This document shows positions 1 to 12,300 of a stretch of DNA of 64,000 nt, piece after piece. Numbering within the stretch: position 1 is the first letter of the stretch; every line of letters starts with the position of its first letter. This DNA comes from Sialis fuliginosa (Eukaryota > Arthropoda > Insecta > Megaloptera > Sialidae). The position numbers were made by a program, and so were the translations under genes. The notes under the pieces were generated by a model, which saw only the letters and a list, made by a program, of their open reading frames with translations, was not told where the DNA came from and did not search any database. The DNA lies in assembly GCA_961205875.1 (NCBI GenBank), contig OY540810.1, positions 25,978,001 through 26,042,000 on the forward strand. The letters are read 5' to 3'.

Positions 1-3000
1 TGGAAAAAAAATATCGAGTGTGAAAATACATCAAGAGTTAACAAAAAGAAGGAAGAGAAGTACCGAATCATTACAAGAATACATTTTAATTATGAAAGCG
101 CTAGGTCAACAAGGAAATGTAGATGAAGAATCTGTCATCCAATATATAATTTCGGGTATTCCAGACATCGAAATAAATAAAATTATGTTATATGAAGCAA
201 AAACGTATGAACAGTTGTCAAATAAAATTGAAATTTACGAACGATTGAAGAATACAATGGGTCAAGCTGCAAGTTATAAACAAAACAAATTTAACAATCA
301 GAATGTAATAGTGAAACCGACTGATGTTAAAAATATTCAGTTTCCGAAAATAATTAGGTGTTATATTTGTGGGGAGAAAAACCATAAAGCGGATCAGTGT
401 AAACTGAAAGGACAGGGTATAAAATGTTTTAATTGCAATGAAGTGGGAGACCATATTAGTGCGAAATGTCCGCGTAGAACGCAATATACGCCAAGTCCCA
501 ACGTTTCCATTATTAAGTATGAAAACAAATTTCACAAGATGTTAAAAAGTATTAAAATTGATGGGATGTTAATCGAATGCTTAGTTGACACCGGAAGTAG
601 TGTAAATTTAATTCATACCACAGCATATTTTAAATTAGCGGCTCCGAAAGTGATAAGTGAAACGATAAAACTGACAGGATTGGGAAATAAAGAAGTGCGG
701 ACATATGGTAAATTTGAAACAATATTAGACATTGACGGTGAACTTTTTAAAACAACGATACATGTAGTGCCTGATAACGTATTACCAGTAGAATGTGTTA
801 TTGGAAATGAATTATTACGTAACTGTAAACTCATTGTGACGCCTGATGAAATCAAGATTTGCAAAATAGAAGAACCAAACTTCATAATGTCCATCCAGAG
901 TGATCAAGATGAAAATTATGATAAAAACGAACATGAGTTGAATTTAAATCATTTGACAGTAGAAACAGCAACAGAAGTTCGAAACTTAGTGACAAGTTAT
1001 AAGACACTTAATAACAAAAAATCACTAGTACAAAATAAAATTATATTGAAAGACGAAACACCAGTATATTCAAAACCAAGACGAATATCAAGTGTGGAAA
1101 ACGAAGAAGTTGAGAAACAAATTAAGGAATGGCTCAAGAAAGGTTATATTCAAACAAGTACATCTGAATTTTGCAGTCCATTAGTATTAGTGAAGAAGAA
1201 AGATGGAGCTACGCGTATTTGTTGTGATTATCGACGTATTAACAAACAATGTATTCCTAGTCGATATCCGTTACCATTAATTGAAGATCAAATTGATAAA
1301 TTACAAGCAGCAAAAGTTTTTTCTGTGTTAGATTTAAAAAATGGATATTTTCATGTACCTATGGAAGAAAATAGTAGAAAATACACTTCTTTCATTACCA
1401 ATCGAGCTCAATATGAATTTTTAGTGACTCCGTTTGGATTATGTAACAACCCGGCAGTATTTGCAATGTATATTAACGATGTATTTCGTGAACAAATAAC
1501 GTCAGGTATTATGTTAAATTATTTTGATGATTTAGCGATACCAGCAAATGACATAGATGAAGCATTACATAGATTGAAAATAGTACTATCAAACGCAGCG
1601 GAATATGGTTTGAGTTTCAACTGGAAAAAATGTAAACTTTTAGTGGAAAATATTGAATATTTGGGTCATGAAATCGAAAATGGAATTATTCGTCCAACAG
1701 AACATAAAGTGAATGCCGTTAGAAAGTTTCCGAAACCAAACAATGTTAAAAGTGTGCAGAGTTTTATAGGACTTTGTAGTTATTTTAGAAAATATATTCA
1801 TAATTTTGCTATGATTGCAAGACCGTTAACGAATTTATTAAGAAAAGACAATATGTTTAAATGGGAAATTCCAGAACAACAATCATTTGATGTATTGAAA
1901 GAAAAATTATGTGAACGACCAATTTTAAAGATATATCAACAAAATGCATATACCGAATTACATTGTGATGCAAGTAAATTGGCTTATGCATCAATCTTAA
2001 TGCAACGAGATAGTGAAGATGATAAACTACACCCAGTTTATTATTTTAGTAGAAAGACTTCACCAGCCGAGGAGAAATATCATAGTTATGATTTAGAAGT
2101 ATTGGCGATAATCAAAAGTTTGAAGAAATTTCGTGTTTATTTAATAGGAGTCAAATTTAAAATAATAACTGACTGTTCAGCATTTAGTTATACGGTGAAT
2201 AAAAAAGATTTAAATGCTCGAGTTGCCAGATGGGTTTTAGATTTACAAGAGTTCGATTATCAGATAGAACATCGAGCTGGGACGAAGATGAAACACGTGG
2301 ATGCTTTATCGAGGAATCCGATTTTAGTTATTACAATTGATGATACGCTGTTACATCGTTTCAGAAAAGCACAACAAGAAGACGTGGCATTAAAACCAAT
2401 AATTGTTTTATTAAAAAATAATAGAGAAAGTTATGAAAATTATTTGTTGAAAAACGACGTGTTATTTAAAGTAGTTCATGGACAAGAATTGTTAGTCGTG
2501 CCTACACCTATGCAGTACGAAATCATCAAAGAAATGCACAACAATGGACATTTTAGTATAACAAAAACGGCTGAGTTAATAAATCGTGATTTTTTTATAC
2601 ATAAACTGTCCGACAAAATAAGTAAAGTGATAAATAACTGTGTACCATGCATTTTGGCAAATCCGAAACGAGGTAAACCAGAATGTTTGTTGAACCCGAT
2701 TGACAAAGGTGATACTCCATTAATAACATATCACGTGGATCATTTAGGACCGTTAGTATCAACGCGGAAAAGCTACAATTACATTTTCGCAGTGATCGAT
2801 GGATTTACAAAGTTCGCGTGGCTATATCCAACGAAAACAACGAATTCAGCAGAAGTTATCTCAAAGTTGTCGTTGCAACAAGTTACTTTTGGAAATCCAA
2901 CACGAATAATTTCAGATAAAGGGACAGCCTTTACGTCGAATGTATTTAAGGAATATTGTGTGAGTGAAAATATTGAACACTGTACGACAACCACGGGAGT

Positions 3001-3610
3001 GCCTAGAGCAAATGGCCAAATCGAAAATTTAAATAAAACTATAATTTCGGTGCTGACCAAACTTTCAGTAGATGCACCCGATGAATGGTATAAACATGTA
3101 AATAAAGTGCAACAGTGTTTAAATAATACAATGCAGAGAAGTATCAAGAGATCACCATTTGAACTATTAATAGGTACCAAAATGAAAACGAACGATTGTC
3201 GAAAAATACGCGAGTTGATAAATGAAGAAATAATGAATACGTATGACGAAACTAGAGAACAACTACGTGCGGAGTCCAAGATACAAATACGGAAAGTGCA
3301 AGAAGAAAATAGAAATACTTATAATAAAAATAGGCGAGAACCAATTAAATACGAATTGGGGTCGCTAGTAGCTATCAAGAGAACACAATTCGGGAGTGGA
3401 TTGAAGTTATTCCCAAAGTATTTAGGCCCGTATCGAATTATTAACATAAAAAGAAATGATCGTTATGACGTGGAAAAAGTAGATGTGCATATAAGTGGTC
3501 CGTTTCGCACATCAACTGCTGCCGATCACATGAAACCATGGGCTAATATTATTGCAGATAATATAAGTGACGATGACAAAAAGGAAGATTCATCGGAAGA
3601 TGAAATATAA
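1..3610 (+). CDS. Ty3/Gypsy-type gag-pol polyprotein (5' end outside window)
   Basis: Retrotransposon polyprotein in one frame that is already open at base 2, so its start lies left of the window. Numbering residues from the GTG at base 20: two CCHC zinc knuckles at about 114-127 and 136-150, an aspartic protease site (VDTGSS) at about 189-194, reverse transcriptase with catalytic YFDD at 501-504, RNase H (LHCDAS, then DALSRNP), an HHCC zinc region, and an integrase core with D907, D966 and E1002 (D-58-D-35-E), followed by a GPY/F-like segment (LGPYRI). The frame runs 1196 codons without a stop or frameshift, ending in an acidic tail. No env frame follows. The intact catalytic residues suggest a young copy. 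Gag and pol share one frame, so no ribosomal frameshift would be needed. Family assignment is firm; the exact clade is not. Confidence 0.93.
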   Translation, partial: GKKISSVKIHQELTKRRKRSTESLQEYILIMKALGQQGNVDEESVIQYIISGIPDIEINKIMLYEAKTYEQLSNKIEIYERLKNTMGQAASYKQNKFNNQNVIVKPTDVKNIQFPKIIRCYICGEKNHKADQCKLKGQGIKCFNCNEVGDHISAKCPRRTQYTPSPNVSIIKYENKFHKMLKSIKIDGMLIECLVDTGSSVNLIHTTAYFKLAAPKVISETIKLTGLGNKEVRTYGKFETILDIDGELFKTTIHVVPDNVLPVECVIGNELLRNCKLIVTPDEIKICKIEEPNFIMSIQSDQDENYDKNEHELNLNHLTVETATEVRNLVTSYKTLNNKKSLVQNKIILKDETPVYSKPRRISSVENEEVEKQIKEWLKKGYIQTSTSEFCSPLVLVKKKDGATRICCDYRRINKQCIPSRYPLPLIEDQIDKLQAAKVFSVLDLKNGYFHVPMEENSRKYTSFITNRAQYEFLVTPFGLCNNPAVFAMYINDVFREQITSGIMLNYFDDLAIPANDIDEALHRLKIVLSNAAEYGLSFNWKKCKLLVENIEYLGHEIENGIIRPTEHKVNAVRKFPKPNNVKSVQSFIGLCSYFRKYIHNFAMIARPLTNLLRKDNMFKWEIPEQQSFDVLKEKLCERPILKIYQQNAYTELHCDASKLAYASILMQRDSEDDKLHPVYYFSRKTSPAEEKYHSYDLEVLAIIKSLKKFRVYLIGVKFKIITDCSAFSYTVNKKDLNARVARWVLDLQEFDYQIEHRAGTKMKHVDALSRNPILVITIDDTLLHRFRKAQQEDVALKPIIVLLKNNRESYENYLLKNDVLFKVVHGQELLVVPTPMQYEIIKEMHNNGHFSITKTAELINRDFFIHKLSDKISKVINNCVPCILANPKRGKPECLLNPIDKGDTPLITYHVDHLGPLVSTRKSYNYIFAVIDGFTKFAWLYPTKTTNSAEVISKLSLQQVTFGNPTRIISDKGTAFTSNVFKEYCVSENIEHCTTTTGVPRANGQIENLNKTIISVLTKLSVDAPDEWYKHVNKVQQCLNNTMQRSIKRSPFELLIGTKMKTNDCRKIRELINEEIMNTYDETREQLRAESKIQIRKVQEENRNTYNKNRREPIKYELGSLVAIKRTQFGSGLKLFPKYLGPYRIINIKRNDRYDVEKVDVHISGPFRTSTAADHMKPWANIIADNISDDDKKEDSSEDEI

Positions 3611-3672
3611 CATATTTTAGTTTTAGTAAATACGAGTTAAATATTTTGTTTAAAATTTGGAGTCCAAATTTA

Positions 3673-4012
3673 TGTCAGAAGGGCCGAGTTGTAGGATTAA
3701 TAGAGTGCGTTGTCGTATTAATAACAATAACATTGGAATAACGTTTTTTCATATATAAACGAAATACGAGTGACGTGTGTGAATAGAATTAAAACGTGCA
3801 TGACGAAGTTGAATTATACGAATGTTAACGAAGAAAAGAACGAAGAAATAAAGTATATAAAGTGAAAAGCGAAGAAACGAAAATACGAATATTGTTTATG
3901 AAGAAATACAAATTGAATGATATTAGGAAATATAGTGTAATTAATGTGTTGCAATTGTGATTAATATTATAATATTGAGTTAAATAAAGAATACATATTC
4001 TACAAACCTACA
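3673..4012 (+). repeat. Probable 3' LTR
   Basis: The block begins TGTCAGAAGGGCCGAG and could end at CCTACA, giving TG...CA ends. It holds a TATA-like TATATAA at 3752-3758 and AATAAA at 3983-3988, as expected of U3 and R. No clear polypurine tract precedes it and the 5' copy is not in view, so both edges are provisional. Confidence 0.5.
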
Positions 4013-4130
4013 TTTATAATACGGAAGTTGAGAAATAATCAAACATGCAAAAAATATATATAATAATAAATTTAAGTTTTGCTGTAAATTCTTTATGTAT
4101 TTCAAATAATAGTTATGTGCCGTTTTACAG

Positions 4131-5164
<1,034 letters not shown>

Positions 5165-5213
5165 TTGGACATTTATGTATAAATATATTTTAAATATTGT
5201 TCGTTAATTATAA

Positions 5214-5219
5214 AATAAA
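5214..5219 (+). terminator. ATE1: ATE1 polyadenylation signal
   Basis: AATAAA 50 bp downstream of the ATE1 stop codon, in AT-rich DNA. It is the first canonical signal after the stop. Confidence 0.6.
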
Positions 5220-5344
5220 CAATCAAATTGTAAAAAAAATATTTATAATTGTCAATTGAAGTTCAAATATCGGAGAGAAAAATTTAGAATAAATTTAGTT
5301 TTTTAATACCTTGACGGATAATGATAAGAATTTTTACATAATTG

Positions 5345-5572
5345 CATAGACATAGAGTATGGACCAGGCATCTGACTCGAAAACAGAGTCGTATCAAAAG
5401 AAAGAGATAGAAAATGATTTGGGATATACTTGTCCTTATTTAAACAGGAGTAACTATTTTGTTTTTCTTAGAAATAGAGATAGATATATTCCAAGTGCCA
5501 CCGCATTTCTCTCACTGTTTTGGAGAAATGTTACACCATTATGTTAATACAGAATGCGCGGTCCATGCTCTG
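5345..5572. mobile_element. Short MITE, relative of the element at 24305-25311
   Basis: Left end CATAGACATAGAGTATGGACC and degraded right end GCGCGGTCCATGCTCTGG. The inner 100 bp (ACTCGAAAACAGAGTC, then ATATACTTGTCC) match the reverse complement of 25215-25310. The 62-codon frame inside it is therefore not a host gene. Confidence 0.6.
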
Positions 5573-6117
5573 GAAAATTGTTTATTTTAACATTTAAAAT
5601 AATTATAATCAGTAAATGTAAATATTGAATATTAATTCATTTCCGTTATGTGTTAATAAAATCTAAGAAGTTCATTTTTTTAAAGAAAAATTAATGCAAA
5701 TAACTATACCGAAGAATATGAGACAGTTGGCTTATAAACAATTTTTTACATACATACAGAAATTAACATTGTTTTGGAACAATTAATAGAGCGGTCGGTA
5801 ACATGGTACACATGAAGCATTTGTAAAGTGCCCGCTGTTAATCTAGCAAAATACATTTTATCTATACTAGTCATTTCTCAAATACTTCGTACTTATGTGA
5901 GTACAACCGAAGATAATAATTTAAAACAATATAGCAAGGAAGATATATATCAATTAATTTGAATAAAAAAAATCAAGAAAAAAAATTGTTACAAAAATCT
6001 TTACATTACCTTACTTGCTCCTCTTATTTCTCTATAATACATGAAGGTTGTTGACTGCTAAATTAATGTGTTTATGTATTTAAACATACTCGTATGTCAA
6101 TTTTAGTATACATAAGT

Positions 6118-6230
6118 GTTTCTCAACAGCCAGAGATTTAAAACCATTTTATAATTATTTAAATTTACTGGTCCACGCTAAAAAAAATATTTTTTACTGG
6201 TCGGCACTAAAATTTTGGTTGAGAAACGTC
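6118..6230. repeat. Small inverted-repeat element
   Basis: Ends GTTTCTCAACAGCC and GGTTGAGAAACG are roughly inverted, with an internal repeat of ACTGGTC. This resembles the common hAT-type ends with TTCTCAAC, but no target duplication was confirmed. Confidence 0.4.
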
Positions 6231-6770
6231 GGTGAACACAAATTTGATTTTCTCTATTTTTTTATCTACGATTCTTAAATATTTTTAGGTTATTAACATG
6301 CCTTTTCACGATGATGCTCGATTCGAGTGTTAAAAGTAGTCACGTGATAGATTTAGAGTTCTAGCGTTATGTGGAAAAAGCTCAACCAATTTTTTATGCC
6401 ACTATTGAGTCTCGAAGAGGTAAAATTGTTAAAAAATGTTATTTGTTGATTTCACACTAAAAATGTAAAACAAGCAAATAAAACGATCATATTAAAATGT
6501 GGATACACATCGTACACCTCGTAATCGCCCGTTTCTTTGACGCTATTTCTCCTTCCAGAGACAGAATGTTCAGTCACGTGGCCACTTTTGGTTATATCAA
6601 ATTTAAATATTTTGTGCCAAACTAACAATTACTTTATTTTTCTCAGAATTAACTTTTATTAATATCTTCCTAAATATTTGAATTTTTTAATAGTATGATT
6701 GCAGTGTGACGCCTAAAATTGTAAGCCTATTTCAGGATTTTTTTTGTAACAAAACAAAAAATAAACTTTT

Positions 6771-6984
6771 CAGTCTTTCAGAGCCGTAACTAGAAGTTCG
6801 GAGGCCCCAGGACAGCAAGTAACCTAAGGGCCCCTAGTATATACAAAATATAAAAATTGAAGACTTTTTTGTTACCAACTTGAATTTTACACGCTCAGCC
6901 CAATTTTTACTCTTCTGCGGGGGCCCCCTACATTCGATGGTCCTGGGGCACTGCCCTGGTGGTAGTTACGGCCCTGCAGTCTTT
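6771..6984. mobile_element. hAT-like MITE with exact 8-bp target duplication
   Basis: The element (6779-6976, 198 bp) has ends CAGAGCCGTAACTAGAAG and TGGTAGTTACGGCCCTG and is flanked on both sides by CAGTCTTT (6771-6778, 6977-6984). An 8-bp duplication with CAG...CTG ends is typical of hAT elements. A related copy is at 59800-60067. Confidence 0.88.
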
Positions 6985-7817
6985 ATATGTTTTTATTTGC
7001 ATAGTAAATTATATAAAAAAAATATTTTTCAGTAAATTTTATAATACTTTTGGGTTGGTGGGAAGCTCACTCTACTTATAGTGATTTGAAACAATAAAAT
7101 CAAATATATTATCATTTTATAGACTTGTCTCTATTGTATTACCTAGAATTTACATAAATATTAATAAAAAAACAAAATGGCGGACTTATAAAAAAAGTTT
7201 GCAAACATTGTTTTTTTCATTAAAAATTGAGAGGAAATAAGAAATTATTAATAAAAAAAAAAAATTATTTTATGTAGTACGATACTATTAGTGTGTAGAA
7301 CATGATAAAATTATAACCCAATCGGTTAATTAGAATTTCATTTCTGCTTCTTATCAACCGAAAAAGAGGTTTCGAGAAAAATATGTTTAAAGATTTAGTA
7401 ACAAATATTTCATTCATAGAAATTATATATTTACACTAACACGACCCATTCTCTTCTATGTGCTATAACTTCTTAAATACTTTGGATTTTGGTCTACAAT
7501 TTTCAATATATTTTACTCTCAAAATATGTAATAATAATTTTTAAAAATGTTGTCGTCACACCGCAATACTGTCTTAAAATATACATATTCATTTAAAAAT
7601 AATTTTATAATGTAAGCCATATCATCAGATCAAAAATTATGATCAGAATCTGTCGTAGTATTCTGAAAAATGTAGTATTAATAAAATGATTCATTTTACT
7701 CCTGGTATATTTCATTTCACCACTTAAAACTAAGTATTATGAATTAATTAATACCCAAATATATATTTGTGTTGTTTATGTTGTACATAGTACGTTTTGT
7801 TGAATCAATGATACCTT

Positions 7818-7930
7818 ATAGGCACAGTGCCGGATTAAGTCAGCACGGGGCCTGTAGCAAATGTTATAAAGGACAATTAACAGTGATGTCACTGGGGGAG
7901 GGGGGGGAGGATCGATAGTGCTCCTCCCCA
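7818..7930. repeat. hAT-like terminal fragment
   Basis: CACAGTGCCGGATTAAGTC resembles one terminus of a common arthropod hAT-type repeat; G-rich tracts follow. No matching right end was found. Confidence 0.35.
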
Positions 7931-8177
7931 CAGATAATAATAATAATTCATTAATATATTAATAATATGAAATTATTGGGAGTAAAAAGTGTATTATTGA
8001 TCATGTTAGAAGGGTATTTGTGCATAAAGTGATATTAAAAAGGCAATAACTGAGTAATTCTTGTACATGTTATGTAATTTGTACAATGTATTTATACAGA
8101 ATTTGCTTTTAATAAACTATGAACTAAATTATATGTAGTATTTTTATTTCTTTTATTTGAAATTAATGATTCTTATA

Positions 8178-8492
8178 TCTGGTATTATAAAGGAGCTCGC
8201 AAAATTTGCTAGCTTGCAAGCACTATCAAATGGGGTATTGATTCTGTACTAGTAGCTACGGAATTTAGAGCAGTGATTCTTCAACTTATTGTAACACAGT
8301 TGGTGACTTTGACCGTACAAAATAGTTTTTATATCACCACTGTTTTAATACCATTGATGTTTACATACAATGCGTGCACGAAACTTGTCAAAGTCTTCAA
8401 CAAACTCCAAGAGAACTGTCATATAAGTTTGATACCTCATTTGAGAGTGCTTTCAGGCTAGAAAATTTGCGAGTTCCTTTATAATACCAGAC
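8178..8492. mobile_element. Palindromic MITE, copy 1
   Basis: Terminal inverted repeat TCTGGTATTATAAAGGAG at the left and its complement at the right. The interior matches copy 2 (8692-9022) in reverse complement, for example around the TGACAAGTTTCGCACACGC segment. The 62-codon frame inside is not a gene. Confidence 0.8.
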
Positions 8493-8691
8493 ATTAAACT
8501 ATGAAGTTTCTCCCCTCCAACGTGATTGGTGTCAGGGAAGGAACAAAAATCAGTTTTTGCTGATTTCTCAGCTTACTTAATGGCAAAAATAGCTGAGTAT
8601 AAAATTAGCTAGTTAAATTCTCTACCAAAAAGGTTCCATACATATTTTTTGTTAGATTGGTACTTTACATTTACATAGTATTGACGGTCTG

Positions 8692-9022
8692 ATGTCCGGT
8701 ATTATAAAGGAGCTAGCAAATTTGTTAGCTAGCAAGCACTTTCAAATGAGATATCAAACTTATATGACAGTTCTTTTGGAGTTTATTGAAAATTTTGACA
8801 AGTTTCGCACACGCATTGTAGGTAAATACCAACGGTATTCAAACAGTGGTATTATAAAAATTATATTATACGGTGAAAGATGCCAACCGTGTTACAATTA
8901 GTTGAAGTGTCACTGCTCTAAATTCCATAACTAATTCATAGATATTAGTACAGAATTAATACCCCATTTGAAAGTAATTGCTAGCTAGCAAGTTTTGCTA
9001 GCTCCTTTATAATACCGGACAT
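8692..9022. mobile_element. Palindromic MITE, copy 2
   Basis: Ends ATGTCCGGTATTATAAAGG and its exact inverse at 9004-9022. It is the better preserved of two copies lying 200 bp apart in opposite orientation. Confidence 0.85.
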
Positions 9023-9246
9023 GAATTAATTAAAATTTTTGTCATTATTTTATTACATAATTTTGTACATAACTATTTTTGTCCTTAAAAGAAAGCCAAG
9101 AAATTGGCCAAAACTGATTTTTGTCCTTTCCTTGATGCTTACGTTATTGAAGAGGGAAAATGGATTTTTTGAGTGCACTAAAGAATTTAATAATTTTTTC
9201 TAATTAATGTTTAGTATTAAAGAATCAAAACATAAAAAATATTATA

Positions 9247-9252
9247 TTTATT
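9247..9252 (-). terminator. GABPA: GABPA polyadenylation signal
   Basis: AATAAA on the minus strand, 55 bp after the GABPA stop codon. Confidence 0.55.
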
Positions 9253-9306
9253 TGTACAAAACTTAATACAAAATATTTAGGTCCTTATTTCTTTCTATAC
9301 AATAAA

Positions 9307-12300
9307 TTAGAAGTTTCTTTTCTGTCGATTGCAGTTTTCAACTAAATGAGCAAGTTCTGAGGCACTATATCCTAACAAATTTTTTAAGTCACAAACAAAT
9401 TTATATACAAAACGTTTTCCTTGTACTTTCGATATCATATCTCCATCGTAATAGTACCTTAACGCTCTCGATAACTTTTCATAATTCATCGTTGGTTTAT
9501 TTTTGCGTTCTCCCCATAATTGAGCAACGACTTCTGGATTTAGCAGTTTAAATTCACCATCATCACCTTAAATAATAATAAGTAATAATTATTTATAAAA
9601 CCACAATTGAGTGGTCAGAAAATATTTAATATTTCTTACCAAGCCATTGAATAACATGAACTTTAGTTTTATCTGTCAATAATTCTAATAAGAACTGCCA
9701 TAATTGAATTTGTCCATTATTTCCGGTTCTATTACCTGAACCAAACCCGGATGCTTCCATCATAGAGAAAGATACGTCTAACATTGGCGACTAAAATTTT
9801 AAATGAATACTAGTACATTAATCAATATTAAAATATATAATTTAAAAATAGTATCGAAATTATTTGGTGTATCTAGATTGAAATTAAAAAATGAGATTAA
9901 AATCTCTTATAACAAATGTACAAACCTTTCTAAATATAACAGTTTTCTTTTTAGAAACTAAAGGAATACCATTTTCTTGAACATCACTTTGAAGAATTGC
10001 TAAAAAACATTAATAAAATTATAAATTTAAAAATAAATTTTACGTCATTCAAAAGCCAAAGCAAAAAACCGCTAAACAAGCATTTGAAAAAAAAAATTCA
10101 AGCTGGAATAATAGCTGTATGTCACAAATTAAGTTAAAATAAATTTAGTTATCAAATAAAATATTGACCAATTTGTTTTCTAAATGGTACTGAATTATTA
10201 AAATTAGAAAAATAATACAATGCAATAATATGTCAGTTGTCTGGGTTTCTAAACGGTACGTAAACAAAATTATCAGCTAGCTGAATATTATAAAGCTTTT
10301 AGTTTTTCTTATTTTTGCATAAAAAGCTAACTTACCAACCAATTTACATTTTTTTAAAAGCTCTAAATGTGTCCAGAAAATATCATTTGGATCATTTGGA
10401 ACTTTTTTTTGAAATTCTTGAAGTGTGAGATGACATAACTGTTGTCCAGTCATAGACCAGTCAGATAATTTTATATAAGTCAAATTGAATTGTCTTACAG
10501 CCCATTGTAACCAATGCTTTACATGAACTACTGACCTGAAAGAAATAATTTTATCACTATAAAGAGATTCAATAGTGTCCAGCTTTCGTAGCGCACTTCC
10601 CGTAGGAGATAAAAAAAAGGTTTGGTACATAATATTATTGGTTTGAAAAGATCAATGTCGTAAAATTATTTTTAACAATAGGTTCCATAATTTTTCAATT
10701 ATTGAATATTTAAGAAACTATGGGGTCACATTTGAAAAAAATGAGTTATATCATTTTGAAGATTGCAAATTTTGGCATTTTTTTTATTAACACCCTGTAT
10801 AAATAAATTCAAAATGATTATTACTTAAATGTTACTCTTTACCAGGACTAACATTATTGCTAAAAAAATTCATTGTTTAAAAAAATGAGGTCGCTACGAT
10901 TTTTTATGGTTGAGCCTGAATATGGATTATTTTTCGGAAAAAAAATTATAATTTAGCAACACTGTCACTAAATCAAAAAATGAACAGATGTTAATGTAGA
11001 GATTAAAAAATAACATCAGAAGACTTAAAACGTAACAGGTGTTCCATTTAAAAAAAACTTTGTTTTTGTTATAGTGCAAAAATGGGACACCCTGTATTGT
11101 TGAAAATAATTTTAAGACGTTGATCTTTTCAAACCAATAATATTATGTACCAAAATTTGTTTTCTATCTCCTACGGGAAGTGCGCTAGGAAAGCCGGACA
11201 TACTATTGAACTAACCTGTATAGTTGTGTATTTTGCTACAATGAATTTTCTCCCTTATTTAATGTAATTTCCCATAATTTTTTTCTATAAATAATTAATT
11301 ATCAATTAATTACGTAAGGTTTTGGGGAATGGGGGGGGGGGTTCATAAAACTTTAGAAATCCTTACAAAGGGGGAGTCCACAGCATTACGTAAGTTGAAT
11401 TCTATAAATTTCTATAAAGTGACTTATTTTAATAAACATTGAATGCAATAACTACAACAGAGCTATACTAAAATATAAGCATTTAAGTTTACCATAAATA
11501 AGGATTGGAGGGAATATTTAATCTTTCTTGATCCTTTTTGAATTGTGCGTCGATCGTCCATCTTTTTATTGATTGTGGTTTTTTTTCAATTTTTTCGGGC
11601 TCTGCATCGATTTCATCAACAATACCTAAATATATACAATGCAAATATTATACAATAAAAATATGTGCAAGGTGTTACAAAAAAAGGCAGTGGTTTTCAA
11701 ACTTTGTCGACTCACGTATAATGTTTTTTCAGTTAACCCCTTCCCTCCCTCAGAAAAATACCAACCGCCCCTATTTAAAAAAAATACTGTTGGCCCAATG
11801 ACAATTGATTACTGCGCAAGTATTTATGTTTTTGGGATTAACTACAAAAGCAGAAAAACTAACAGTTATTTTACGTACACTAGTAACTTCTTAGAATGAA
11901 TTAACTTTTAAATATAAATGTATCTTTATATTTTTTAGATAATAAACACCAGTCAACTTGTATGAGCGATCTATAATTTTTTGTTTTTGAATTTTTATTT
12001 TGACTCGCAAAAACCCCAGAGAACACAGTTTGAAGACCACTGGTGTAGAGTATATGTTTATAAAATATAAAAATATATGTTTATAAATTGACAAGAGCAT
12101 TTTTTGATTATTGCTGAAAGTAGTTAGTCGCTTTGGCTTCTGAATAACTCATACGATAGTATGGTTAACATACTTACAATTTTCAGGCATTTCAACATGT
12201 TCTTCGGCAGGTTTTAAAACATCAACGATGTTAATACATTTTGTATCGGGTTTAATTTGAACATTAACTTGGACAAGTCCTTCCCCACTTACACACTGAT

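Larger units (their letters stand above)
1..4012 (+). mobile_element. LTR retrotransposon (Gypsy group) in an ATE1 intron, same orientation
   Basis: The gag-pol frame plus a downstream LTR-like block form the 3' part of an LTR retrotransposon. The first ATE1 exon seen here starts at 4131, only about 120 bp after the element, so the element lies in the preceding ATE1 intron, in the sense direction. The 5' LTR and primer binding site are outside the window, so target duplication and LTR identity cannot be assessed. Confidence 0.85.
5220..9246. other. Intergenic region with MITEs, no gene seen
   Basis: Between ATE1 (+) and GABPA (-), which converge here. The DNA is AT-rich. I see only transposon-derived repeats, listed separately at about 5345, 6118, 6771, 7818, 8178 and 8692. 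Open frames here are short and lie inside repeats. Confidence 0.7.

Noticed and set aside
2779..3279. 166-codon antisense frame inside the integrase region
   Set aside because: Antisense shadow of the pol frame, with no start context or domain.
5359..5547. 62-codon frame MDQASDSKTESYQ...
   Set aside because: Sits within a MITE that recurs at 25215-25310 as non-coding DNA.
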